Origin: Pelovirga terrestris
Lineage (GTDB): Bacteria > Desulfobacterota > Desulfuromonadia > Desulfuromonadales > Geopsychrobacteraceae
Assembly (NCBI RefSeq): GCF_014773365.1
Contig: NZ_JACWUN010000002.1
Location: 62,001 to 126,000 of the forward strand
Direction: 5' to 3'
Length of the DNA stretch: 64,000 bases
Shown piece after piece: positions 1 to 7,263 of this stretch. A model generated the notes under the pieces. The model ran no database searches. It worked only from the letters and a program-made list of their open reading frames with translations, and was not told the origin of the DNA. The position numbers were made by a program, and so were the translations under genes. The number at the start of each line of letters is the position of its first letter. Within the stretch, counting starts at the first letter, position 1.

Positions 1-124
1 AGCTATTGGTAAAACCGTAGAAATGAAAAACACTGGCTCCGTTATTTATGACTCTGCAATGAGACCAAAAGATGCCGAGCGTAAATTTGTAAAAATTGAC
101 GTTCTTTCTTGGCGAGAACTGTAG
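1..124 (+). CDS. 3' end of an unidentified protein (partial)
   Basis: An open frame enters from the left edge and stops with TAG at 122-124, giving about 40 C-terminal residues that end in LSWREL. The next gene starts on the following base, so the two are probably co-transcribed. The fragment is too short to assign by itself. A basic tail followed by an SWRE-type ending next to Ig-like, FimT and PilD genes would suit the C-terminus of a PilY1-like pilus tip protein or another minor pilus component. That is inference from context only. Confidence 0.45.
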   Translation, partial: AIGKTVEMKNTGSVIYDSAMRPKDAERKFVKIDVLSWREL

Positions 125-754
125 ATGTTACGCGACAACATGAGATATCACCATATACTTAAAATTCTACTGATGGTTCCACTGGTTGTGGTTTGTAATG
201 TTTCTTATGCCGGCGCAATCATTCAGTCGGTAGGGGTCGTGCCGGCACCTTTTGATGTGACAACGGGAGTCAAGGTTGTCCCTGTTGTGAAGAAACCAGA
301 GGCAAATATCGAGTTCGAATACCGATGGTTTGTGAATGGAAACGAAGATTTTTTTGAAAAAACCAATCACTACCCCGGGTTAGGACTCAAGCGTGGGGAT
401 ATCCTCAGTGTCGAAATTACCCCTGTGAATGAACAGCAGCAACGTTTGACACCATATTCTGTAACGACATTGAACACAGAAAATGCTCGCCCAGTGGTTA
501 CTGAACCGGTATCCGAGCTTCTGACAGAGCGAGGTTACAGTCTTCAGATTTCTGCCAGTGATCCAGATGGTGATAACCTCATCTATAAACTCGAACAGGC
601 CCCCGATGGAATGACCATTAATTCATCGACTGGAGAAATTGCCTGGCCATTTGAATCTATTCCGATAGGTGCTTTCCCAGTAAAAGTTATTGTCGATGAT
701 GGGCACGGGGGAAAAGTTACCCAGGAATTTGTCTTGAACTTGTCGGAAGAATAA
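125..754 (+). CDS. Exported protein with a C-terminal Ig-like (He_PIG/cadherin-like) domain
   Basis: The 209-residue protein has an N-terminal signal peptide (hydrophobic stretch about residues 14-30, ending near SYAGA). About 100 residues with an FEYRWFVNG motif follow, then a C-terminal module of about 80 residues typical of putative Ig / cadherin-like repeats: ASDPDGDNL, a SSTGEI turn and VDDGHGG. Such domains usually mediate adhesion or act as structural spacers on exported proteins. The start abuts the upstream stop codon; ATG at 140 is an alternative that gives a tidier signal peptide. A truncated paralogue lies at 2835-3389. Setting among pilus genes suggests a surface role; the function is unknown. 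Confidence 0.7.
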   Translation: MLRDNMRYHHILKILLMVPLVVVCNVSYAGAIIQSVGVVPAPFDVTTGVKVVPVVKKPEANIEFEYRWFVNGNEDFFEKTNHYPGLGLKRGDILSVEITPVNEQQQRLTPYSVTTLNTENARPVVTEPVSELLTERGYSLQISASDPDGDNLIYKLEQAPDGMTINSSTGEIAWPFESIPIGAFPVKVIVDDGHGGKVTQEFVLNLSEE

Positions 755-795
755 GACCAGGATTTGCTCGGGGTTAAAATTCTTGGGTATGAATA

Positions 796-1186
796 ACAAA
801 GCCGGGGTCAAGTCTTGTAACAAAGCCGTAACCAAAACCGGGATTCGGGGACATAATACCGATTAAAGGATGGTCGGATTTATAAACCAGCCCCACAACC
901 GGCGGGTCGCGTCCCGCCAGACGTCATCCTTTTGATAGGCGTCAAAAGGATGCAAAAACGCCTCCACTGGCGTGGGGCGACGTGAGCTAGTCGGTTATGG
1001 CGCGTTCTTCCAGCGAACATCGAGGAGACGGCTATCGTCAGCAAATCAACATGTTCAACCTGGTCGCCCTGCGCGCAAGCGCTGAGGGGCCTATGACGGA
1101 TGGCCTCAGCGTCAATTTTTCTGATGGTGATACCGCTCTTTTTTGCAGAAAATCTCCGGGCCTTGACCACCGAAAGTACGGGCTGC
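796..1186. repeat. Structured non-coding repeat, copy A
   Basis: This 391-bp unit is closely similar to 1467-1852 in the same orientation. Its left end carries a GGGGTCAAGTCTTG motif. It then has three hairpins in a row: GGCGGG/CCCGCC (901-906/913-918), CATCCTTTTGA/TCAAAAGGATG (925-935/942-952) and ACGCC/GGCGT (958-962/969-973). ORFs across it are not credible proteins, because the similarity between copies is at DNA level and follows stem-loops. The end motif resembles sequences that flank REP-associated (RAYT) transposases, so a non-autonomous mobile repeat is the best guess; no transposase is present here. Confidence 0.7.
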
Positions 1187-1317
1187 ATCCCCTGGCGAGC
1201 GCAGCGAGAGGGGGCGCCTGTCGCCTTTCGTGAAAAGAGGTAGTGACCAGCCAATCTCATCTGCTACTAAGAGGAGTCCCTCTCTCGGCGCACCACAAGT
1301 CGCCCCACGCCAGTGGA
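963..1317. repeat. 19-bp perfect inverted repeat, arms 317 bp apart
   Basis: TCCACTGGCGTGGGGCGAC at 963-981 is exactly reverse-complemented at 1299-1317. The span between the arms also contains a hairpin CTGACTTTT/AAAAGTCAG (1329-1337/1350-1358) just beyond the right arm. The arms could be ends of a small mobile element of about 355 bp or the closing stem of a large folded RNA. The second repeat copy has the left arm but no matching right arm in this window. Confidence 0.65.
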
Positions 1318-1466
1318 AAGCTCTTTTGCTGACTTTTGGAGCGCTTGCTAAAAGTCAGGCGGCGGGTGGGGCCGCGACCCCGCGGTTCTGTTGTTGAAAT
1401 CGGGGTAGAGTAGAGAGCAGGTCTGCTCGGCTTATCCATTTCCACCCCTTTCGTCTGACGGTGCCT

Positions 1467-1852
1467 ACAAAGCCGGGGTCAAGTCTTGCAATTCAACAAA
1501 ATTTAGGTATTCGGGAGTCATAATACCGATTAAAAGATGATCGGATTTTAAACCAACTCCACAACCGGCGGGTCGCGTCCCGCCAGACGTCATCCTTTTG
1601 ATAGGCGTCAAAAGGATGCAAAAACGCCTCCACTGGCGTGGGGCGACGTGAGCTAGTCGTTTATAGCGCGTTCTTCCAGCAACCATCGAGGTGACGGCTA
1701 TCGTCAGCAAATCACCATGTTCAACCTGGTCGCCCTGCGCGCAAGCGCTGAGGGGCCTATGACGGAGGACCGCAGCGTCGATTTTTCTGATGGTGATACC
1801 GTTCTTTTTTGCAGAAAATCTCCGGGCCTTGACCACCGAACGTACGGGCTGC
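1467..1852. repeat. Structured non-coding repeat, copy B
   Basis: This is the second direct copy of the 796-1186 unit, with about ten scattered substitutions and small indels and the same three consecutive hairpins. Beyond 1852 the copies diverge, and a 16-bp segment (1189-1204 in copy A) reappears inverted at 1849-1864. An inversion or deletion has therefore reshaped one copy. No protein-coding capacity is supported. Confidence 0.7.
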
Positions 1853-1897
1853 GCTCGCCAGGGGGTGCCGCGCGAACGTTCGGTGGTAAAGGCCCGG
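1822..1897. repeat. Long imperfect hairpin at the right end of copy B
   Basis: A 22-bp arm starting CCGGGCCTTGACC (1822-1843) pairs with 1876-1897 with a single mismatch, leaving a loop of about 32 nt. The same left arm occurs in copy A (1157 onward), where its partner is absent. Confidence 0.65.
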
Positions 1898-1931
1898 ACC
1901 CGTTGACATGACGGTTTTTTTCTTCGGCGTC

Positions 1932-1951
1932 ATTCCCGCACAGGCGGGAAT
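1932..1951. repeat. Short REP-like palindrome
   Basis: ATTCCCGC and GCGGGAAT surround a four-base loop. This is the common proteobacterial dispersed palindrome type (CGTCATTCCCGC...GCGGGAATC). It lies between the copy B hairpin and a third, partial repeat end. Confidence 0.6.
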
Positions 1952-2101
1952 CTAGCAGGTTTTAACGAAAGGTTCGTCACCCACCACCAGCCAAATCGTC
2001 ACAGCGCCTACCTGTTATCGGTCCCTCAGTGCCTCCGGCACGCAGGGCAACCAGGTTGAAAACCTTAGCTTTTAAAAAACGAACTGGCAGGTTCAGCCGG
2101 C

Positions 2102-2136
2102 AGGGGTCAAGTCGTGCAATCCAGCAAAATTCGGTA
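2102..2136. repeat. Partial third copy of the repeat's left end
   Basis: An AGGGGTCAAGTCGTGCAAT segment followed by CCAGCAAAATTCGGTA matches the start of copy B (1473 onward). It ends two bases before the ATG of the damaged PIN-domain gene, so the repeat probably removed or displaced that gene's original 5' end. Confidence 0.6.
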
Positions 2137-2138
2137 AA

Positions 2139-2516
2139 ATGACGTTACTTGGGCTTTATGTTGCTTTCAAACGACAACACGTTGGTGCTGTTGAGCTAGT
2201 GAGATACGTTGATTTTATTGGCATCTCAACCGTTGTTTTAGGTGAGTTGTTCGCTGGTTTTCGATGTGGAAGCAGGGAGGCTCAAAATAGACTTGAATTG
2301 GAGAGATTTCTTTCTTCGTCCCGGGTCGAATTGATCGATATCGATGAACAAACAGCTGAGTTTTATGCAGAAATTTATCGGGGTCTGAGGGTCAAAGGTC
2401 AGCCGATCCCAACTAATGATCTCTGGATTGCTGCTTCTTCTTTGCGGCATGGTCTGGCCGTAGCCACTTATGATGAGCATTTTAAAGCCATTGATGGTTT
2501 GTTGGTCGTTACATGA
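2139..2516 (+). CDS. PIN-domain (VapC-like) toxin with damaged N-terminus
   Basis: The 125-residue product matches PIN-domain ribonuclease toxins: GISTVVLGELFAGF in the middle and a C-terminal PTNDLWIAASSLRHG block with the conserved N-D pair, then ATYDEHF. VapC proteins normally open with a strand ending in LDTN, whose Asp binds the catalytic metal. Here the N-terminus reads MTLLGLYVAFKR, so two or three codons including that Asp seem to be missing, right beside the end of a repeat element. The toxin is probably inactive or weakened. The partner antitoxin gene follows 16 bp downstream. Confidence 0.7.
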   Translation: MTLLGLYVAFKRQHVGAVELVRYVDFIGISTVVLGELFAGFRCGSREAQNRLELERFLSSSRVELIDIDEQTAEFYAEIYRGLRVKGQPIPTNDLWIAASSLRHGLAVATYDEHFKAIDGLLVVT

Positions 2517-2532
2517 GGTTTAAGGAGGATTT

Positions 2533-2790
2533 ATGCCAACCATGACAGTTCGTGGTATTGATGAAAAACTAGCTCAAGCTCTTAAAAATAAGGCCCATCA
2601 AGAAGGTGTAAGTGTTAACGCTATCACTCTTCGATTGATTCGTGAATCTTTAGGTTTTGAAAAAATGGGAAGGGCAGCGGGTTATGATGATCTGGATCAT
2701 CTTGCCGGCACTTGGACCCGAGATGATGCTGAGGAATTCAGGCAAGCTACGGCGGTTTTTGAACAAATCGATAAAGATATGTGGCGTTAG
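2533..2790 (+). CDS. Ribbon-helix-helix antitoxin (VapB/FitA-like)
   Basis: The 85-residue product starts TMTVRGIDEKLAQAL, followed by KAHQEGVSVNAITLRLIRESLG, the strand-helix-helix layout of RHH antitoxins that bind their own operator. The C-terminal half (YDDLDHLAGTW, ending IDKDMW) is the acidic, flexible toxin-binding tail of this family. A strong AAGGAGG lies 4 bases before the ATG. It follows the PIN gene, the reverse of the usual antitoxin-first order. It may still act in repression or as an anti-addiction gene, as its partner looks damaged. Confidence 0.75.
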   Translation: MPTMTVRGIDEKLAQALKNKAHQEGVSVNAITLRLIRESLGFEKMGRAAGYDDLDHLAGTWTRDDAEEFRQATAVFEQIDKDMWR

Positions 2791-2834
2791 AACATCACAT
2801 GTTCTTCGGGAACGTTGTTTAGTAGTTGAATTAG

Positions 2835-3389
2835 CTCTCCGATTGCCCCTCTCCATACGGTCCGCTGCCGTTCAGTGCAGCAACCGGTGTGACGGTGGAA
2901 GCCAGGATTGTGCAGGACAGGCCTGATGTGTCGTTGGAATATCGCTGGTTGATTAACGGCGAAGAACATTTTTTCGAGACGTCTACTCATTTGCCCGGCA
3001 ATCTGTTCAAGCGGGGCGATGTGATCGCGGTCGAAGTGACGCCGGTCACCTATGCCGGTGAGCGGCTGGCGCCGATAGTTTCCCGTCCCTTCGAGGCGAT
3101 CAATGCCGCACCAGTGATCACCTCTGAACCACCTGAGGAATTAAGCGAAACCGGCTTTCGCTATCAGGTAACAGCAACCGATCCGGATGGTGATGCGTTG
3201 ACATTTAGGCTTGAAAACACTCCTGAAGGTATGCAGATCAATGCTTCAGCTGGTTTGATTCAATGGAATGTTGATGCCATGCCGGAGGGTATTTTCCCGG
3301 TAAAAATTATCGTGGACGATGGCCATGGTGGGCAGACCGAGCAATCCTTTGAGTTGCAGTTGGCCTACGAAGAGGTTCAATCACCCTGA
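2835..3389 (+). pseudogene. 5'-truncated paralogue of the Ig-like-domain protein at 125-754
   Basis: From a stop at 2832-2834 an open frame runs to the TGA at 3387-3389. Its product aligns along its length with the protein at 125-754: PLPFSAATGV, EYRWLINGEEHFFE, RGDVIAVEVTPV, ATDPDGDALTF, VDDGHGG. Homology begins upstream of the first usable start (GTG 2889), and the signal peptide is missing. The 5' end was therefore lost, apparently when the toxin-antitoxin and repeat block arrived. A product from GTG 2889 would be cytosolic, so it is called a broken gene. Confidence 0.7.
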
Positions 3390-3518
3390 TTCTTTCCTTA
3401 GTTTGAGCCGGGCGGGGGGGCTGGCTTAAGCTATCGATTCAACGTCTTACCTGTGCTTTGTTCTATCCGTTCTGCTCGTATATCAACTCCCCCCCGCTTT
3501 GATTCCATGGATATGATG

Positions 3519-3563
3519 GCCGGCAAGGGTTCTGCCGGCGTGGTCTGGCAGCAACTAGCTGCC
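3519..3563. other. Two adjacent hairpins upstream of fimT
   Basis: GCCGGCA/TGCCGGC (3519-3525/3533-3539) is followed by GGCAGC/GCTGCC (3547-3552/3558-3563). The second ends about 25 bases before the fimT start. No T-run follows, so these are more likely leader structure than a terminator. Confidence 0.45.
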
Positions 3564-3588
3564 AACTAACTATTTTTGGGAGGGGAAG

Positions 3589-4107
3589 ATGGTATCAGGG
3601 GAGAGGTTTGTCTGTTTTTGTCGGAGAGACCGTGGGTTCACTCTTGTCGAGGTGCTGACGGTTCTGGTGATTATGGGAATATTAACCACGATTGCTATCC
3701 CGGCATTTCGTGGAATGGCTCAGGGTTCTCAGGTCACCAGCGCCGTTAATGATCTGGTGTCCAGCTTCAATTACGCCCGTAACGAAGCCATTACCCGCGG
3801 CGCATTGGTGACCGTGTGTAAAAGTAACGATGCACAAAGCTGTGATACCAGTGCGACAGGCTGGCAGCAGGGGTGGATCGTTTACCTTCTCGATGATGTG
3901 GATGACATGCAGATCCTTCGCGTGTATGGTGGCGCTGAGGGGCCGGTTGTGATGGAGGGAAACTTTCATGTACGTAACCGGTTGAGATACGAAGCCAGCG
4001 GTTTTATGCCGGGAGTTTCCAACGGGACGATCACTGCCCGCAGTGGCGACAGGCAGGTAAATATCATCATTTCCAATACCGGTAGGGTCAGAACACAGAA
4101 GATGTGA
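3589..4107 (+). CDS. fimT: FimT/GspH-type minor pilin (pseudopilin)
   Basis: The 172-residue product carries a prepilin leader of basic character ending DRG, cut before FTLVEVLTVLVIMGIL; Glu at position +5 of the mature form is present. The C-terminal part is a GspH/FimT-type domain (NDLVSSFNYARNEAITRGALVTVC, GWQQGWIVY, ISNTGRVR). Such minor pilins sit at the pilus tip and prime assembly. PilD, which would process it, is encoded at 4866-5639. A GGGAGGGG ribosome binding site precedes the ATG. Companion pilV/W/X genes are not seen downstream, so they may lie left of the window. Confidence 0.85.
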   Translation: MVSGERFVCFCRRDRGFTLVEVLTVLVIMGILTTIAIPAFRGMAQGSQVTSAVNDLVSSFNYARNEAITRGALVTVCKSNDAQSCDTSATGWQQGWIVYLLDDVDDMQILRVYGGAEGPVVMEGNFHVRNRLRYEASGFMPGVSNGTITARSGDRQVNIIISNTGRVRTQKM

Positions 4108-4155
4108 TAATGATCAGATGGCGTCAATCTTCTGAATGTTTCACAATGCAAAAAC

Positions 4156-4191
4156 ATGCGCATTTTGTTGTGCATGGTATGCAGTTATGAT
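4156..4191 (+). promoter_or_regulatory. Probable ccdAB promoter/operator
   Basis: A near-palindrome ATGCGCA...TGTGCAT (4156-4162/4169-4175) lies just before a TATGAT -10-like box (4186-4191), about 40 bases upstream of ccdA. CcdA antitoxins bind palindromes in their own promoters, so this is a plausible autoregulation site. The -35 match is weak. Confidence 0.35.
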
Positions 4192-4229
4192 TTAATCGGA
4201 TAAAGTGAACATAGACAGGAGGCCGTCCA

Positions 4230-4478
4230 ATGACATTAGCCGAAAAAATATCAAAAACTGGTCGTCAGGCCACCAATGTAACAATCAGCAAAGATCTGCT
4301 GGACGATGCGCGAAAATTAAAAGTCAACATTTCCCAGGCAGCAGAACGTGGGCTGGAACGCGCAAATGCTGAGAAACGCTCGGCCCTATGGTTGGAGGAA
4401 AATTGCCAAGCGATCGAAAGTTCAAATCAATATGTTGAACGACAGGGTTTGCCTCTGGCAAAGTATCGGGAATTCTGA
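4230..4478 (+). CDS. ccdA: CcdA-type antitoxin
   Basis: The 82-residue product has a VTISKDLLDDARKLKVNISQAAERGL core, a ribbon-helix-helix N-terminus, and a C-terminal AEKRSALWLEENCQAIESSNQYVERQGL segment that matches the CcdA toxin-wrapping tail. It would neutralise the gyrase poison CcdB and repress the operon. Its stop overlaps the ccdB start by one base (TGATG). An AGGAGG site precedes the start. The module lies between fimT and pilD, where it has no pilus role. Confidence 0.88.
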   Translation: MTLAEKISKTGRQATNVTISKDLLDDARKLKVNISQAAERGLERANAEKRSALWLEENCQAIESSNQYVERQGLPLAKYREF

Positions 4479-4777
4479 TGGCCCGATTTGACGTTTTCAA
4501 CAATCCTCACGCAGAAGGGTGCCTCCTCGATGTGCAGGCAGATCTGCTGTCTCATCTAAATACCCGAATTGTCGTTCCTTTGTTGCCACGAGAGTCCGCA
4601 CCTTTGCCTGCCAGTACTCTGAACCCTGTTTTTTATATCGGAGAAAACTCCCTGGTCATGGTGACCCAATTTATGGCAGCTGTCCCTCTAAGCATTCTGA
4701 AGTCTCCCGTTGCTAATCTCCAGCAGCAGCGGGATGAAGTTGTTGCGGCAGTTGATTTTGTCATGCAGGGCTTCTAG
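4478..4777 (+). CDS. ccdB: CcdB-type DNA gyrase toxin
   Basis: The 99-residue product aligns end to end with CcdB: RFDVFNNP start, LLDVQADLLSHLNTRIVVPLLP, NPVFYIGENSLVMVTQFMAAVP, and C-terminal DEVVAAVDFVMQGF. In F-plasmid CcdB the final Trp-Gly-Ile contacts GyrA and is needed for killing; here the end reads Gln-Gly-Phe, as tolerated in many chromosomal copies, so toxicity cannot be judged from sequence. It is of normal family length and coupled to ccdA. Confidence 0.88.
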   Translation: MARFDVFNNPHAEGCLLDVQADLLSHLNTRIVVPLLPRESAPLPASTLNPVFYIGENSLVMVTQFMAAVPLSILKSPVANLQQQRDEVVAAVDFVMQGF

Positions 4778-4865
4778 GTTTTTATCATTTTCATGATGCC
4801 AGGCTGTCAAAGGTTAGTATTGCCCCTGTGACAGAATGTTAGCCGGAGTCCGGCAGGTGCTTATC

Positions 4866-5639
4866 ATGTCTGAATTTATCCTTGTGATGTTCTTTGCTTT
4901 TGCCCTTGGTACCATCGTTGGTTCTTTTCTCAACGTCTGTATCTACCGGATACCGGCTGAGAAGTCGATCGTATCCCCGCCATCTTCCTGCCCGGCCTGT
5001 GGCCATCGGATTCGCTGGTTTGAGAATGTTCCGATTCTCAGTTACCTGTTTTTGCGGGGTCGTTGTTCGGCCTGCCGACTGAACATTTCCCTGCGCTACC
5101 CGGCAGTAGAAGCCTTGACCGGCCTGTTGTTTGTCCTGACCTTTTATTATTTTGGCTTTTCCTCTGCCACCGTTGTCTATATGGTGTTTGTTGCCGCGCT
5201 GGTGGTGATCACCTTTATTGACCTGGATCACCAGATCATTCCCGATGTGATCAGTCTGCCGGGGATCCTGGTCGGTTTTGCCAGTTCGTTTTTTATTCCC
5301 TGGTTGACCTGGTACGATTCGATTTTCGGGATCCTGCTGGGCGGTGGTTCGTTGCTGGCGGTCGCCTGGATTTATGAAAAGCTGACCGGACGGGAGGGGA
5401 TGGGTGGCGGCGACATCAAGCTGCTGGCCATGTTCGGGGCATTTCTCGGATGGCAGGCCGTGTTTCCAGTTATTTTTCTGGCGTCGTTGGCGGGCACTCT
5501 GGTGGGTGTCCCCTTGATGCTGGTACAAAAAGGTGATACCCGGCTGGCGATCCCCTTTGGGCCGTTTCTGGCAGTGGCGGCGATCGTGTATTTGTTCTGG
5601 GGGCAGATGCTGATTGGCTGGTATCTTGGCCTGCTATAG
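4866..5639 (+). CDS. pilD: Prepilin peptidase / N-methyltransferase PilD
   Basis: This inner-membrane aspartic protease cuts prepilin leaders and methylates the new N-terminus. The 257-residue product has the N-terminal GSFLNVCIYRIP motif, the cytoplasmic zinc-type motif CPACGH...CSAC, and both catalytic Asp motifs, FIDLDHQIIPD and GGGDIKLLAMFG, within about eight membrane segments. A longer frame opens at 4836, but ATG 4866 gives the normal PilD N-terminus. Its substrates would include FimT (3589) and pilins assembled by the PilMNOPQ machine downstream. Confidence 0.93.
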   Translation: MSEFILVMFFAFALGTIVGSFLNVCIYRIPAEKSIVSPPSSCPACGHRIRWFENVPILSYLFLRGRCSACRLNISLRYPAVEALTGLLFVLTFYYFGFSSATVVYMVFVAALVVITFIDLDHQIIPDVISLPGILVGFASSFFIPWLTWYDSIFGILLGGGSLLAVAWIYEKLTGREGMGGGDIKLLAMFGAFLGWQAVFPVIFLASLAGTLVGVPLMLVQKGDTRLAIPFGPFLAVAAIVYLFWGQMLIGWYLGLL

Positions 5640-5680
5640 GTGGGAGTTTAAAATTTTTTATTGGTTCGGTCTAAAACTTC

Positions 5681-5708
5681 TTGACAATATCTCACCCTGA
5701 CCTATAAT
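5681..5708 (+). promoter_or_regulatory. Consensus sigma70 promoter for the XRE-pilMNOPQ operon
   Basis: A perfect TTGACA (5681-5686) and a perfect TATAAT (5703-5708) are 16 bases apart. The nearest downstream genes are the small XRE regulator (5923) and pilM (6205), with a long structured leader of about 200 nt between. Confidence 0.75.
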
Positions 5709-5740
5709 TACGCACAATTTGTAGATGTGATAAACGTAAT

Positions 5741-5765
5741 TTGATGCTTTTGAGAAAAGCATCAA
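5741..5765 (+). other. Perfect 11-bp hairpin in the pil leader
   Basis: TTGATGCTTTT (5741-5751), a GAG loop, then AAAAGCATCAA (5755-5765). It lies about 30 bases after the promoter -10 box. It lacks a T-run on the plus strand, so it is more likely a leader stem or protein site than a simple terminator. Confidence 0.55.
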
Positions 5766-5803
5766 GTTGGATGTCTAAGCAAAAAGTGCCAAAAACAAGG
5801 CGT

Positions 5804-5858
5804 GCCATGGTTGAGCAATGAGGCGTACTTACGTACGTCGAAGCCGTGAGACTATGGC
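5804..5858. repeat. Nested imperfect palindrome in the pil leader
   Basis: GCCATGGT (5804-5811) pairs with ACTATGGC (5851-5858). Inside it GGCGTAC (5822-5828) pairs with GTACGTC (5833-5839). The make-up, with GCGTACTTACGTACGTCG at its centre, resembles dispersed intergenic repeats of this bacterial group more than a known riboswitch. It does not match the GEMM (c-di-GMP/cGAMP) consensus. Confidence 0.45.
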
Positions 5859-5922
5859 GGCAACGTAACAGTCGGTGAGTTTTTGCGACGACATTAAAGT
5901 TAAATGGGTTATGGGGTAAATC

Positions 5923-6123
5923 ATGGAGCAGAATCGAGTCAAGGAAGTTCGTGAATCCTTATTGATGAGCAAGGCCGAACTGGCTCGCAAGGCGGATGTG
6001 TCTCCGTTAACTATTACCCGGATTGAACGTGGCAGCCCGTGCCGCATGGAAACCATGCGTAAGATTATTCTGGCTTTGGGCTACAAGCTATCTGACAAGA
6101 CCAAAATTTTTCCAAATATTTAG
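5923..6123 (+). CDS. Small XRE-family helix-turn-helix regulator
   Basis: The 66-residue protein is essentially a single Cro/CI-type HTH: RVKEVRESLLMSKAELARKADVSPLTITRIERG, then METMRKIILALGYKL. It has no ligand-binding or dimerisation domain. It is first after the strong promoter at 5681 and 81 bp before pilM, so it probably controls the pil operon or its own promoter. Target sites were not identified. Confidence 0.8.
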   Translation: MEQNRVKEVRESLLMSKAELARKADVSPLTITRIERGSPCRMETMRKIILALGYKLSDKTKIFPNI

Positions 6124-6204
6124 GTTTGATCAAGTAGCTTCTCATTTTTTGTTTAAGTGGCGCGCCTGTTTTTTTTGGGGATTCTCTTTTCGACTGGATA
6201 AATC

Positions 6205-7263
6205 ATGTTCGCATCGAAAAAAGATATTGTCGGTATTGATATCGGCACAAGTGCGGTAAAGATGGTGCGCCTGCGTGAGGCGCGTGGAACCTATCATCTC
6301 CAGAACATCGGCATTATGCCGCTGGAGCCGGAAACGATCATTGATAATGCCATTATGGATTCTCCGGCGATTGTCGACGTGATCCAGAATCTGCTCGGGT
6401 CGATGAAAATCAAGACCCGGCAGGTGGCAACATCGGTTTCCGGCCATTCGGTTATTATCCGCAAGATTAATCTGCCAATGATGACCGAGTCTGAGCTCGA
6501 AGCATCGATCCAGTGGGAAGCAGAGCAATATATTCCCTTTGATGTCTCTGAGGTGAATATCGACTTCCATATCATCGGTCCCGACCCGAAAGATCCTTCC
6601 CAGATGAGTGTTGTTCTGGTGGCGGCGAAAAAGGATTTCGTCAACGACCACTCTGCCGTATTTGCTGAAGCCGGCCTGACGCCGGTGGTGATGGATGTTG
6701 ATTGTTTTGCGGTAGAGAACATGTTCGATTACAACTACGGGTTTGTTGAAGGGGAAGTCGTTGCCCTGATTGACCTGGGTGCCAGCGCCACCAGCGTTAA
6801 TATCATGCGCGGCAGTAATTCCGTTTTTACCCGTGATATTCAGACTGGTGGCAACCTGCTCAGCCAGGAATTGCAGAAGCGTCTGGGGGTCAGCAGTGAA
6901 GATGCTGAGCGGATCAAGCTCGGGGAACGGAAGATTGCTGATTTAATCCCCGATGAGATTGAACAGGTCCTTGCTGATGCGACGGAAAATCTGGTTCAGG
7001 AGGTTCAACGCTCCCTCGATTTCTTTTCCGCAACCTCCAGTGAAGAGAGTATCGGTAAGGTGTATCTGACCGGTGGGGTCGCCGCCTCCGAGCGGGTTCA
7101 ACAGGTTCTGGCGCAGCGTCTGGGGATTGACGTCGAACGGATTGATCCTTTCCGCAATATCGCCATCAATGAAAAACAGTTTGATCGAGAATATCTCAAT
7201 GCCATTGGTCCAATGTTTTCGGTGGCGACCGGCTTGGCAATGAGGAAGGTGGGTGACAAATGA
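6205..7263 (+). CDS. pilM: Type IV pilus inner-membrane platform protein PilM
   Basis: This 352-residue actin/FtsA-like cytoplasmic protein docks PilN to the inner face of the membrane. ATPase-fold motifs are visible: VGIDIGTSAVKMV near the N-terminus, ALIDLGASATSVNIM in the middle and VYLTGGVAAS near the C-terminus, matching the PHOSPHATE1/PHOSPHATE2/ADENOSINE layout of this superfamily. The length is normal for PilM. Its stop overlaps the pilN start by four bases (ATGA), so the pair is translationally coupled. The ribosome binding site is weak. Confidence 0.95.
   Translation: MFASKKDIVGIDIGTSAVKMVRLREARGTYHLQNIGIMPLEPETIIDNAIMDSPAIVDVIQNLLGSMKIKTRQVATSVSGHSVIIRKINLPMMTESELEASIQWEAEQYIPFDVSEVNIDFHIIGPDPKDPSQMSVVLVAAKKDFVNDHSAVFAEAGLTPVVMDVDCFAVENMFDYNYGFVEGEVVALIDLGASATSVNIMRGSNSVFTRDIQTGGNLLSQELQKRLGVSSEDAERIKLGERKIADLIPDEIEQVLADATENLVQEVQRSLDFFSATSSEESIGKVYLTGGVAASERVQQVLAQRLGIDVERIDPFRNIAINEKQFDREYLNAIGPMFSVATGLAMRKVGDK

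Noticed and set aside
880-1260. ORFs across the repeats (880-1260 and 1465-1836, minus strand)
   Set aside because: They arise from the repeat units and run through hairpins. Similarity is at DNA level and no ribosome binding site or domain is seen.
4839-5528. 229-residue ORF on the minus strand opposite pilD
   Set aside because: Composition is rich in Gln, Arg, Gly and His with no domain, and it mirrors a clearly coding PilD frame.
5709-5922. Possible GEMM (c-di-GMP/cGAMP) riboswitch before pilM
   Set aside because: The leader is structured, but the conserved GEMM core and receptor sequences are not there.
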